Of a DNA stretch of 64,000 nucleotides, positions 36,901 to 47,858 are shown one piece after another. The stretch lies in the NCBI RefSeq assembly GCF_963576545.1, contig NC_083655.1, forward strand, positions 19,576,204 through 19,640,203, given 5' to 3'. Below the pieces are notes generated by a model, which was not told where the DNA came from, searched no databases, and saw nothing but the letters and a program-made list of their open reading frames with translations. Origin of the DNA: Limanda limanda. Lineage: Eukaryota; Chordata; Actinopteri; Pleuronectiformes; Pleuronectidae. The position numbers were made by a program, and so were the translations under genes. Position 1 is the first letter of the stretch. Each line of letters starts with the position of its first letter.

Positions 36901-37842
36901 TGCTGAAGAAGATATGAAGAAATGGTCTTAGATTTGATGGAATAAAAGGCACCACCCAACTGAAAATGCTTAAACCTTGAGTGCTGAGAGTAGGAGCAGA
37001 CTTCCAGTTTCCTGGGAGTTTGTTCAGACATGTGAAGCATACAACCTGAATGCTGCTGCTCTATATTTAATGCAAACTCTGGGGACAGGGAAAAAGACCT
37101 GTCCCAGATCTGAGAGGTTTATAATGTAGCTGCAGATCAGAAATGAGGACCCTAAAGCATTCAGCACTTAAAGCCGACTGAAAAAGTTGATAGTTGAAGA
37201 TTTGACAATTGAACATGTGTCTTTCTATCTGAATCACCAGCACCTGCCTGTAGTCCACATCCTGTTGAAATATTAGTCCTTTGATATTAATTTGTTCTTA
37301 AGGTGACTGAAGTAGGTGTATTACTACTAGTGGACCTTGTCAGGACCAGGATACCTCAAAGCCCAGTCCTAATGAGGCCAGACATTATTCCTGGGGTCCT
37401 GGTTGAGGTTAAGGGTTGGAGATGAGTTGTGTTTCGGCTGTGAGCCCACATATCTTTTTTCATTTCTTTACCTGATACAATTATATCTACATGCACTTTC
37501 TATTACATGTTTTCTCACATCAAGCTGAAAAAATTCCATGCAGATACCATATAAAACAGTAAAAACACAACAGCAGATATATAATCTATGAATAAAATAC
37601 ATAAAAACTCATGTTCTGTAGTTGTGTTTGCTATAAATCCAGAGGACTAGTAGCCATATTTGGGCTTGATTCAAAAGATTAGTGACAGATTTCTTCTTTT
37701 CTTAAGTTCCCTCAAGGTCATGTCAATTTAAAACGGTTTCAGGAAATGTCTATTTACAATTCCATAATACAAACTACACCATTAGCTTTGCTGTTATTGG
37801 GCCAGGTGTATGTGGAGCTGGTTCACCTGCCTGCCTCTTTAA
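33926..37842 (+). other. vstm2a large intron, second part
   Basis: Intronic DNA. A CAGTCAG-rich low-complexity patch lies at about 35,680-35,850. A candidate alternative last exon is listed separately at 36,656. Confidence 0.6.
36656..36696 (+). CDS. vstm2a: Candidate alternative last exon of vstm2a (speculative)
   Basis: An acceptor-like GATGTCTGTTTCAG ends at 36,655. Joined in phase 1 to the donor at 30,267, the reading is G-MEQMETFTHDAC and then TAA at 36,694-36,696. As I recall it, the human VSTM2A C-terminus after the equivalent junction begins G-METHFEPF, so the start looks alike, but the fish frame stops after 13 residues. The polypyrimidine tract is only moderate. Chance is a real alternative. 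Confidence 0.22.
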
Positions 37843-37985
37843 AGCTGTCTTCAGACATGAAGCCCCAAAGATATCCTCACAATTTACCTTTCACATATGA
37901 TGACAGCAGCAGGAGATTTAATGGTTGTTAATGTTCAAAACAACAGAAAACTATCTGCATCATTCAGGTGAGGTGTGGCCCAGCA
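37843..37985 (+). repeat. Unnamed dispersed repeat, copy 1
   Basis: This copy starts AAAGCTGTCTTCAGACATGA and has ACCTTTCACATATGA in the middle. It ends with CATCATTCAGGTGAGGTGTG, then GCCCAGC. The same order of blocks recurs at about 59,535-59,690 in the same orientation. No coding capacity. It sits in the large vstm2a intron. Confidence 0.5.
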
Positions 37986-38134
37986 TCAGTAGGAAGGAAA
38001 TAAATACATTACACTGTGGAGATCGTATGTTTGTGTCATGTCAATTTAACATCTTCATCTGCTTCACTGTCTCCTGCATGCTTGGCTCCTCTTTTTCATC
38101 CTGATTAATTTGTGTTCTTTTTTTTTCTCTTCAG

Positions 38135-38343
38135 TTTTGCATCTGTCGCATATCGGAGACGTCCTCAACACACCCACCCGCTCACAGCGAATCCTCCAGA
38201 TTATCTCCTGCTGTATTCTCACATTGGCTCATTCGAACAATAACCTGTGTTTTTACGAGGGAGCCGGCAGGATAAACTCTGGAGAATGTTCACAGCAACT
38301 GACTCAAAACATGTTCGTTCTCCCATACAGCCCCTCAGCATAA
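38135..38343 (+). CDS. Second candidate alternative last exon of vstm2a (speculative)
   Basis: A strong acceptor (CTTTTTTTTTTCTCTTCAG-like, ending 38,134) is followed by a frame that stays open for 68 codons when joined in phase 1 to 30,267, ending with TAA at 38,341-38,343. The product would include HIGDVLNTPTRSQRIL and an IISCCILTLAH stretch. It resembles no VSTM2 C-terminus I know, so this may be only a chance frame after a chance acceptor. Confidence 0.13.
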
Positions 38344-41300
38344 TTTATGGATATTACTCAGACGTCAGTGTATGTCAGGGAACACCTCAAGTGTATTTTA
38401 GCAGTCCCCATTTGTTCCATTCCAACATACTGTATGTGTGCTGGCTTTCAGTACTACTGAAATCGTTTGGCATAAAATAGAATTAGTCATACAAATAAGT
38501 TTAAATTCAAATCAAGTTTAGCTTAATGTCAGTATGCAAAGTACAGATTATCATAATTTCAGGACTTTTCCCTGTCTGGCACACAGCTTTACGCCCATTG
38601 TTTCTCATTGAAGACATAAATCTTTTTAAAGTAAATATGTCCCAAATATATAGTATTTCTTACAAAAGGGTTGTAAATTAGGTAATTATGATGAGTAATA
38701 AAGGATAATTTACCAACAGGATAATGTAGCGCATTTACTGGGGACTATTTACAGGGTTACATTAATCCACATTTGGTTCTGTGGTTAATATTTGGACTAT
38801 GAACTACTGAGTGAATATGTGCTATAGAAATTGAAGGAACACATCAAACAGAATGCCAGTGTTTCAGTGTGTATTTAATAGTGTTTGGACAACAGAAGGG
38901 AGTATACATAATTTATGATATCGAATAATTTTTGTAGGTTTTAACACATGAAACCAGTACAGTGGCCTTTGAAACAAAGCAATCTTACAGTACATTACGA
39001 GTGGGAATAGTGAATGTGCTAGCATCAATTTAACATGAGCCATTCTACCAGCCCATCTGTGCAGGTATGGTAATGTTTTTCAGTGAACATGCAAGCTCTG
39101 GGATTTCACCCTATGGCTAACAGTGTGTTATAGCAGTCAACCTGAACACACTGTGCCCCTGAGCTCCCTCAATAGATGAGCATGAATGATATAACTCGTT
39201 GGAATAAAATGTTATATTGCATTTAACAACAAAAAGAAAACATTTACTGCAGTTAAGCAAACCTATTATTTGATGATTCTGAAGCAATGCCGTCTGGTGG
39301 AAGATTTTTGCTTCCAGTTCATGATAAAGCTTCCCTGATGCAATTTACTAAGGCACTGATCCATGCATTAAGTGAATTAACATAGCTGAAGTGCAGTCAG
39401 CGCTCACATAATGTGCATAACAAATGTTGTAACCAAACCTCGACAAGCATGCACTGATTTGTGGATTTTATGTATACTATCATTATTTTTGAAAATTAAT
39501 AATTCATGTACCATTTCCACCAATGTGACTGTGACCATAACTGGTAAGGACAGTGCTGTTGATGCACCACTGATGGAATTTCACTTTTTAAGCTCACCGA
39601 TCTGTATGGCTCAGGAGCAGGTGTCTCAACAATACACAGTATAACTGAGCACAGTGAGCCAGCGCTGCAAAATTCCAAAAAACATGGGAGGTGGTAAAAC
39701 TACACTGTAATTATTACACCAGTACTACTTCATCAACTGGTTGTACATTGTGGGTTAGTAAAAAAATAACATATTCTGACATTAAAGGATAATGTGATCT
39801 AAACCAGATATATATTAGTTTTAATGCTTGATTTCCACCATTGGCTACAATCGTTAGGTGAAAGTAAGTGACCTATGGCTATAGCCAAACCAGCAAGCAT
39901 TTCTTAAATTATTCCTATTTAGCCAAAATATAAACAAGTTGACTTTAAGCCAACAAGAGTCTGTAGCCATGCTAATTTGCTTTGAGGTTTAAGCTTAAAA
40001 TGACAATGCTAGTATGCTGACTTTAAGCAGTCGACAGATACACTGTTGGACACCATCTTACTTCAGTGCTTTAGCATGATAGTATTTGCTAATTTTGGTA
40101 ATAGACCAAAATTATTATTTGGTTATATATATTATTCAGAAGTAGGATTGAATGTGTGTACCACATTCATTGGCAGTCCCTCCAGTGGTTGTAGAACATT
40201 GTCCCGAGGTGAGGTACAGTGGAGAAGATTGCCTGATATGGGGCTTGGTTGACAGACACTTAAACCAGTGGAGATGCTGTGGACAGACGGCCAAAGAACA
40301 GGCATGAGTGCGATGGGAATAATGCTGCAAATTTCCTCTTGGACGTTTGGAATAGATTGTTGCTGCTGAAAATAGAAAGTAGAAACAATTTAGACATGAA
40401 AAAATTGACAATCAACATGATTTCCTGAAAACAGAACACAGATGGTGGTTATGCATTGCAACCTTTCCGCATGGAGATGCACTATGGGACTTCATGACAA
40501 AATAGAACAGGGTGTTCCAAATGGTATATGATTGCTTGGCAACAGCTTAGAGTCTTTCCTGGGGGGCAGGAAAACCAGGCTGGTGTATTGTTTCTCTATC
40601 CAGGAAAGAGACACATCCTCCATCCCTGACATAATTAAGTTTTCTATTTTAAAAATGATATGATACATCTTTGGCTTTGGTTTTACCACTACTGAGTAGA
40701 ATATTGAAAAATAGCTTGATATTACTGGATGTTCACTGTTAACACTCTGATGCTCTGTCTCCACATCTGCTTGGCTCTGACTTTTTTGCTGGAGGCTGAT
40801 TAATGATTCTCTATGTGAAGGATGTTTGGCCCAGAGTGATTGCGGCTCCTCTGTGGCCCTCCTGTTCTGTAGATCACCTCAAGCTAAATGAGATGTGGTG
40901 GGGATGGAATAAAGGGTCAGTGCCCTCAGTGTCTCCCCATCCTTCTCTCCTTTTTACAATTCCTTCCTATATCCCCATATCCCCCACAGCGCAGACAATC
41001 CAGAGCTGGGCCACGAGAAACAAAGTGTTCCCCTGGATGATTTCTGTCCTAGAACCATCTTCTGGTTTGGCACAGGGATCCAGTAAATGTCAATATGATT
41101 TAGTGAATATTTCACTTTCTATTACCCAAGTACCGCTGTGTTTTCACAGGTTTACAACTTCTCTTGTTTCTCACTCCTGCCTTCTTTCACTCTGTCACTC
41201 CCGAGCCCTTTCTGTCCCTATCTAGGCAGTTCCTGAGCGGATTGCAACTCTTCTACATAGGATTGCACAGTTGTCATTTGTTGCTTACCTCTCATCATTT

Positions 41301-42338
41301 CAGGTTCACTGTCCCTGAGATGCAGGCGGATCAAATATAGGCTCAGGAGGCTGTGTACTAGTTTGCAGTTGTTAGGCATGTCGGATGCTCAGTAAACAGT
41401 CAAAGCAGCCTGCAGTGATGATAGCACTTTGTCAGGGCCAAGACGGAGGTAGCTGCCCGTATAAATCCTTTCCATACCAGTTCAAAGGCTGTTGATATGC
41501 CGTAACATGTGAAATATAGAACAAGCTGAACCACAGGGAGGCAAAGGCAAGTCAGATACAATGGATGATACTGTGCCTCTTATTTTGTAATCATATATAC
41601 ATTTGAAAAGTTAGCCATAAGCAGATATTATTGCAAATAATTATGAATAATCCTAAAACTATTGCAAACAAAATATATTTGCAGTAAATGAACATTTTAC
41701 TGTTGAAATGTTTGTGAAATACTAAATATATAAATTGCCTACCAAATAAATGTTATATATATATAATATGTATTTATATTTCAGGAGGCAAGATGCCCAG
41801 AGCTATTAATTAATGTAATTATAATCATTTGCATTTTGCATATTCAATCCGTTTGTTAATAAAAAACATAATCCGGTCACAATTATACATCACACAAATG
41901 TACCTGCTGAAAGAATTTTTTTTTGTAGCGTTATTTGCAAAGCTAAAATTAGAATAAAAATGGGACTTTATGAATTAAAATGGGTCTGTCCAGTGGAAAA
42001 GCAGATTTGACCTGAGGCCACTGCCATTAGCATCTCAAGGTCTTAACAACAGATGTTGCAAATGTAACAATAAAGAGCTGGGAAAACAAAGATTTCTTTG
42101 TTTTTTATGGCTGACATGTAAATATTATTTCTATAAACAATACACTATTAATATGCAGGTGTATGTGTTGTAGATCTACAATATAACACTGTAGTAGAAG
42201 CAATACAATTGACTGATTTCTTTGTTTTTCGCTATTGTACATTATCATATTTCCGACCTCAACCCCCTTAACAAGCATGTTTGCATATCATGTAATATTC
42301 ATTGTGTGTTTTTAATCCCCTGCTACTTCTCGTTGCAG
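38344..42338 (+). other. vstm2a large intron, last part
   Basis: AT-rich intronic DNA ending in the pyrimidine-rich acceptor CCCCTGCTACTTCTCGTTGC followed by AG at 42,338. The 140-residue frame at 40,803-41,225 has no recognisable domain and no splice context and is not called. Confidence 0.65.
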
Positions 42339-42415
42339 GTACAAGAATATTATCCAGCTGTGGACTGACTGTCCTCCTCCTGGCGTGCGGTGTGGTGAGG
42401 GGTGCCTTGTTATAA
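42339..42415 (+). CDS. vstm2a: vstm2a last exon, hydrophobic C-terminus
   Basis: After a strong acceptor (ending 42,338) the two bases GT complete the Gly codon split at 30,267. The frame then reads TRILSSCGLTVLLLACGVVR and ends GALL with TAA at 42,413-42,415. The exact phase match and the hydrophobic LTVLLLACGVV segment fit the membrane segment implied by the family name (V-set and transmembrane domain). Because the hydrophobic stretch lies at the very end after small residues (SSCG), a GPI-attachment signal is also possible; that is inference. From memory VSTM2B likewise ends in a hydrophobic tail, while one human VSTM2A form ends differently, so this exon may define one of several isoforms. 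No conflicting stop or frameshift is present. Confidence 0.72.
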
Positions 42416-42448
42416 TTTGAGGACTGACATGATTTGCTCCCAGAGCTA

Positions 42449-42663
<215 letters not shown>

Positions 42664-43005
42664 GCTCCCAAAGTGAACAAGAAAAAATTGCCTGTTTTAC
42701 TTTCCCTCCCCCACCATGCGGACAGCACAGTCGAATCCTCATTTCCCGGCCACCACTGCTCTTGCACCCAGCACATTGTTATTAGCCAGTGTAAACACCA
42801 GTCACCTTTAAGCCAGTTGGATTACCTTTTTGTACAGATGTCGACCCGACACCATCTGAGGTGCAGCGCTCTGGTGTGAAAACGGACTCTGTATCATACT
42901 GGATAGCTCTCAATGGAAGAATGACTCTGTTATGGTTTCAAAGTTCCAGCTCATGTGTTCATTGCTCAAAAGTGAACAAGAAAAAAGGGGAATATATATC
43001 TGTGT

Positions 43006-43011
43006 AATAAA
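43006..43011 (+). promoter_or_regulatory. AATAAA poly(A) signal
   Basis: First canonical hexamer downstream of the vstm2a stop and its CT tract, followed by T-rich sequence (TCTGTTTTAGTTG) within about 30 nt. Confidence 0.45.
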
Positions 43012-43138
43012 TATGATTCCAGATAAATATATCTGTTTTAGTTGAAACACCTAGAATTAACTGTATGTGCTGTATACGTAGCTGACACACGTGATAGGCC
43101 ATGGAACTTCGTTTTGAAAAGCCACTCTGGCCCTTTCA

Positions 43139-43144
43139 AATAAA
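43139..43144 (+). promoter_or_regulatory. Second AATAAA poly(A) signal
   Basis: Canonical hexamer with a T/G-rich stretch (CTGTTTGTTTTC) about 50 nt downstream; an alternative transcript end. Confidence 0.35.
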
Positions 43145-46100
43145 CAAAATATCGTCCAATACATGTTAAAAGAGGTTAAATTCCTATATCTGTTTGTTTT
43201 CTTTTCCAGCTGTGTCCATCCAGATGATCAAATGTGCATAATTCAACATCTTGTTAGTGACAGAAGTGCATGCTTTTTGGTCAGGAGGCTTAAAAGGGAA
43301 GAGCATATGTTATTAGAACTACCCTTGGAGTTAAGCGCTTAAGTATTTAGAACTAATTTTTATTTTGAATGCTACGTTTGATGTGAATACAAAAATTGTC
43401 CCCTGTCATTTAAATTTGTATTGCATCCTCAGTAGGAATAAAAAGGATGTCACGATTTACGAGTCATTTAAAATCCTGATATGTGACCATTGGATGATTA
43501 ATTTTAATTGACCCGCAGCATTTCTAAAAGGCATGCTTGCGGTTGCTGTGCACAACCCTGTTATGTCTCATTATGACAGAGGGTGGATGCCTATTAACCC
43601 ACTTTTGATCATAAGTAGTAGCTAGGTCCGTGACGATATCGCCGGCACACAAACACACATATCCTCACATTTGCAGGCAGATGTTGTTAGTGGCTGGATG
43701 TTGACATGAGATGCAGTGCAACACACAACAGACCCATGTTTGGGAGAAATAAGTTATCTCACAATAATATATTTTTTACCTTTATTTTCCAGATGATATA
43801 TGATTGCGATTTTTATCCACTCAGAGCATTTATAAGCAAAACGCTTTGACAATCTGACTCAAACCCAGGCAGATGTGTTGTTTGGTTTCCCAGTACAACA
43901 TTCCTCCAACAAATCCTATATTCAGATTATCACCCAGGTACAGTGTCACATCCAGGATTGAACCTCTTTTGTTGTTAACTTTTGAGCTGAAAAAGGAAAT
44001 TGTACACGATCCTTTAGAAATGCAGACGTTCTGATTCAAACTGAAATGTTTATAAATAATAGAGTAGTTGATTTATGTCTCCAGAATCATGCTGTAAGTG
44101 AATGTTATCCACCATGAGTGTAAGCTGCCGGTGCAGCAGTTGCCCCCCGCAATGAGATCAATATTTTATTTTGGTCGATGTTGTCCCCTAAGCACACACT
44201 TTTGTTTTGCTCAGTTGATGCCCGGAACCTCCACCTGAGTTTAAGGTGTTCAAACATGAAGCATGATTATCTAGTTCCTCATGTGTTGTATGGTATAATC
44301 TAACATTCATACATAACATAAAGGTGTAATTGCCAATAATTACTGTGCTGTGTGCTCTCAGAAAGCAAAATACTCGCCTCACTTTGTGCTTTTATTCCGC
44401 TTTGCAGACAAAGCAAAAATGTATAGTTGTACTGTAATTCCCAAAGAACTGTGGTGGGAAACTTGTTGATTCAGCATCGGGAGTTCAGAGGCTGGCGGAG
44501 CTTGTCATGCTTTCGGATCAGACCACAGACGTCTCCTGATCAGCAGCCTTCAGCCTCAGTACAAGATGTGTGAGCAATAGCGGGCAACCCTGTCTAATCC
44601 CCCGAGCTCCAAATGGCTTCAGGGTTTATTTGGACAGTTAATCTTGCATCACTTTCATATGTATGCCACTCTGCTGTGACTGGAAATAGATTGCTACATT
44701 TTGAAATGAGACATGTTGTGTAATATGATTCAGAATGTTCAAGTTTGCAGGGATAAAAAAAAGAAGAAAAAAAAAAGGTAGAGCTTATTTTGAGGTACTG
44801 GGACGGGATGTGGATGTCGAGTCTATTGGAAATGTGCCTGAGCACTTTGGAGAGAATGTGCACAGTTCGAGTGGACATGTTGAATTTGTCCAGCCCTCAT
44901 GTAAAAAGTAACAGATCTGTACAACTTGTAAATGAATTAATCAGCATGTTAAGATTCTTTTTTTTTTTTTTTTAAAGAAGTCAATTTAAAAAGGCAGAGG
45001 CCAGTGATGTTCTGTACTCGTAACAATGGTGTCATGTACTCATATTGAAGTGTTAACAAGTCCAAAGTGGGTCTTCATCTCTTCAAAATGAACTTGGGTA
45101 AAATGTATTTGAGAAAAAAAAATATATATCTATATATATTAGAAACATCTCCTTTATAAAGCTTTCATCCTAATCTAGAGGACTCCTTCTCTGTGAGTCA
45201 CTGCAACATATTGAATAACAATGAGTGAAATATCGGAGTGATGATTGATTTGATATTGTGATCAGAGAGAAGCTAAATGATGCTTTGTTAAAAAAGAACG
45301 AGAAGTTTGGGTATCGATGGAGGCAGAGGAGCCTACGGGCAACGATGCCTCTGTTACCAAAGAGGAGAACAGTTCACGACGATGGCTAAAGCAGCAGCTC
45401 CTTCATCCAGGGATGTTATTTCAGAAACATCACACAACCATTTTCTGTTCTGTTTTATATGCCGCGCTCCTCATCCACTCTAGATGTATTTGTTTCTTCT
45501 AATGTGTTTCATTTCAATGCGGTTCTGTCTGTTTGTTGAGCTGTCGAAAAATCCTGATGAATTATAATTCTTTTCTTCTTTGGTATTGTGTGAGGCTTCT
45601 GTACTGGAACATTGCAACAGTTTGTATTATAATGACAATATCAGAATAATATTTAAATAAATCATTTTCACAGATGAAATTCAAACAATAAAGGGGTCCA
45701 TCTGTTTGGTTAATAACATACTGAGCTCCGTAAGCGTGTGAACGAGGGAGAGTGCTGATGGTGCCAAATACCAGCCCAGTTTCCAACTCGGAGGAAAGTT
45801 ACTTTTGTGTGAGCTTAATCACTTTCTTTTTGATAGTTCAGCCAATCACAATATAAATCAGCCGGCCCATCATTTACACCAAACCACCCAGAGGATATTA
45901 CAGTAAGATTAAACTAGAAAAAGCATTTCCTGGACCTAACCAACCTTACTTTCTTGTATCTAATCAATAAAATAAAAAATCCTCAAAAAAGAAATAAATA
46001 CAAACAAATTGTACAAACACACATACAAACACATCCGATAAAAAAAAGAAAAGATAAGCAACTGCTAAGGGAAAAAAAAGGGACATCCGGTTCTTTCTGG

Positions 46101-46308
46101 ATTCAGGCCTCCGACCAGCGCAAAAGGTGGCGAAGGACCACAGAAGTGAACCACAAGACTCCACAGAGGTCCCCACGCTCCACGGACTCGAGCGGCCAAC
46201 ACTGCCCAGCACACAAAGTCCAGGCACGTCAGCGACTGAGCATGAAAGGAAAGACCCTGAACCTTATGCATTGACTGAGTTACAGTGCAACGCGACGGAA
46301 TGAAAGCT
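43145..46308. other. Intergenic stretch, no gene recognised
   Basis: AT-rich, with A- and T-homopolymer runs near 44,757-44,776 and 44,958-44,973. A GC-richer patch at about 46,085-46,250 has overlapping frames without recognisable domains. Confidence 0.55.
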
Positions 46309-46312
46309 TTAA
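46309..46312. repeat. Left TTAA target-site copy
   Basis: TTAA directly before the terminal CCC of the piggyBac-like element; its partner is at 47,855-47,858. Confidence 0.9.
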
Positions 46313-47854
46313 CCCTTTGATACACAAGCTATGCAAACCCCCTCTAAGGCACAACATGGGTCAAAAATGACCCGTATTGACTTACAATGTTATTTCATGC
46401 ACGGCTGAGTGTTTCTTTGCTATATTTTTGGAAATCGAATTATTTCATCATTCAATATTCAAAGTATTCATTAAATATCTTGTTTTTGATTACCACAAAT
46501 CATTATTTTCATTTTATCTTTCATAATTTATGAACTAAAATAGTTTTTGTATTTTTAAATCAAGTTTACACACATGGGTCAAAAATGACCCGATGGAGTT
46601 TAAATTGTAAATATCTTTGCAATAAATTTATTTCATCATTCAGAATTTCAGGAATTCCTCAATTAACTTGTTTTTGATCATCACAAATTCTTATTTTCAT
46701 TTGTCCTTTTCTACTTTTTTAATAAAAAACATTTTTGTATCACTACCCTTCCATGGGTCAAAAATGACCCGTATTCATTTCACGTTATTTCATGCATGGC
46801 TGTGCTTCTTTGCTATATCTTTTAAAATATATTCATTTAATCATTTAATATTTCAAAGTATTCATTAAAATATCTTGTTTTTGATTACCACAAATCATTA
46901 TTTTCATTTTCTCTGTCTTAATTTTTGAACTAAAATAGTTTTTGTATTACCTCATCACGTTTACACACATGGGTCAAAAATGACCCATGTATGCAAGTGT
47001 GAATTTGATAGGAACCTTTAATTTGTAAATGTTTGTAGTTAGGAACATGTTTACTGTGGACAACTTTTCACATGCAACACTTGTCAAAACTACTTTATCT
47101 ATCGTTAGCTAGAATTTACCTAGCTTACATAAGCTAACATTAGCAAGCTAAAAGAGATGTTAACAGCTAGCTAATAATATTGGACATATTTATCTTTCCC
47201 ACCAGTAGAGGGAAATAATGTTCAAATGTTATGTGCAGTTATCTTTTCACAAGATATCAAATATTTTCTTAGGTAAAACAATTGTAAAATAAGACTTACA
47301 TGAATCAGATGTGCAAAAGCAGCCCGTTTAGTTCTGACAAGTAGTTCTGACAAGTGTGGAATGTGAAAAGTTGTCCACAGTAAACATGTTCCTAACTACA
47401 AACATTTACAAATCAAAGGTTCCTATCAAATTCACACTTGCTTGATGTAGTAATACAAAAAACATTTTAGTTAAAAAATTAAGACAGAGAAAATGAAAAT
47501 AATGATTTGTGGTAATCAAAAACAAGACATTTTAATTAATACTTTGTAATATTAAATGATTAAATAAATAGATTTGAAAAGATATAGCAAAGAAGCACAG
47601 CCATGCATGAAATAATATGTGAAATGAATACGGGTCATTTTTGACCCATGTTGTGCCTTAGAAGGGAAGTGATACAAAAATGTTTTTTATTAAAAAAGCA
47701 ACTAAGGACAAATACAAATAAGAATGTGTAATGATCAAAAACAAGTTAATTGAGGAATTCCTGGAATTCTGAATGATGAAATACATTTATTGCAAAGATA
47801 TTTACAATTAAAACTCCATCGGGTCACTTTTGACCCATGTTGTGTATCAAAGGG
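46313..47854. mobile_element. Non-autonomous piggyBac-like element, long inverted repeat
   Basis: The element begins CCCTTTGATACACAA and ends TTGTGTATCAAAGGG, a perfect 15-bp terminal inverted repeat, with TTAA on both sides. CCC...GGG ends plus TTAA are the hallmarks of piggyBac. There is no transposase frame, so it is non-autonomous. Inside, two long near-identical inverted arms (about 46,576-47,093 and 47,341-47,836) flank a loop of about 250 bp, so a single strand could fold into a stem of roughly 500 bp. The left arm holds four copies of the palindrome GGGTCAAAAATGACCC (46,358, 46,576, 46,755, 46,971) and the right arm two (47,632 and a variant at 47,821). The left arm carries an extra ~218-bp unit. 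The right arm lacks a short segment holding the fourth palindrome. It may be a Looper-type family, but I cannot confirm the name. Confidence 0.9.
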
Positions 47855-47858
47855 TTAA
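47855..47858. repeat. Right TTAA target-site copy
   Basis: TTAA directly after the terminal GGG of the piggyBac-like element. Confidence 0.9.

Noticed and set aside
40803..41225. 140-residue open frame
   Set aside because: No recognisable domain and it lies inside the vstm2a intron; no splice-site context.
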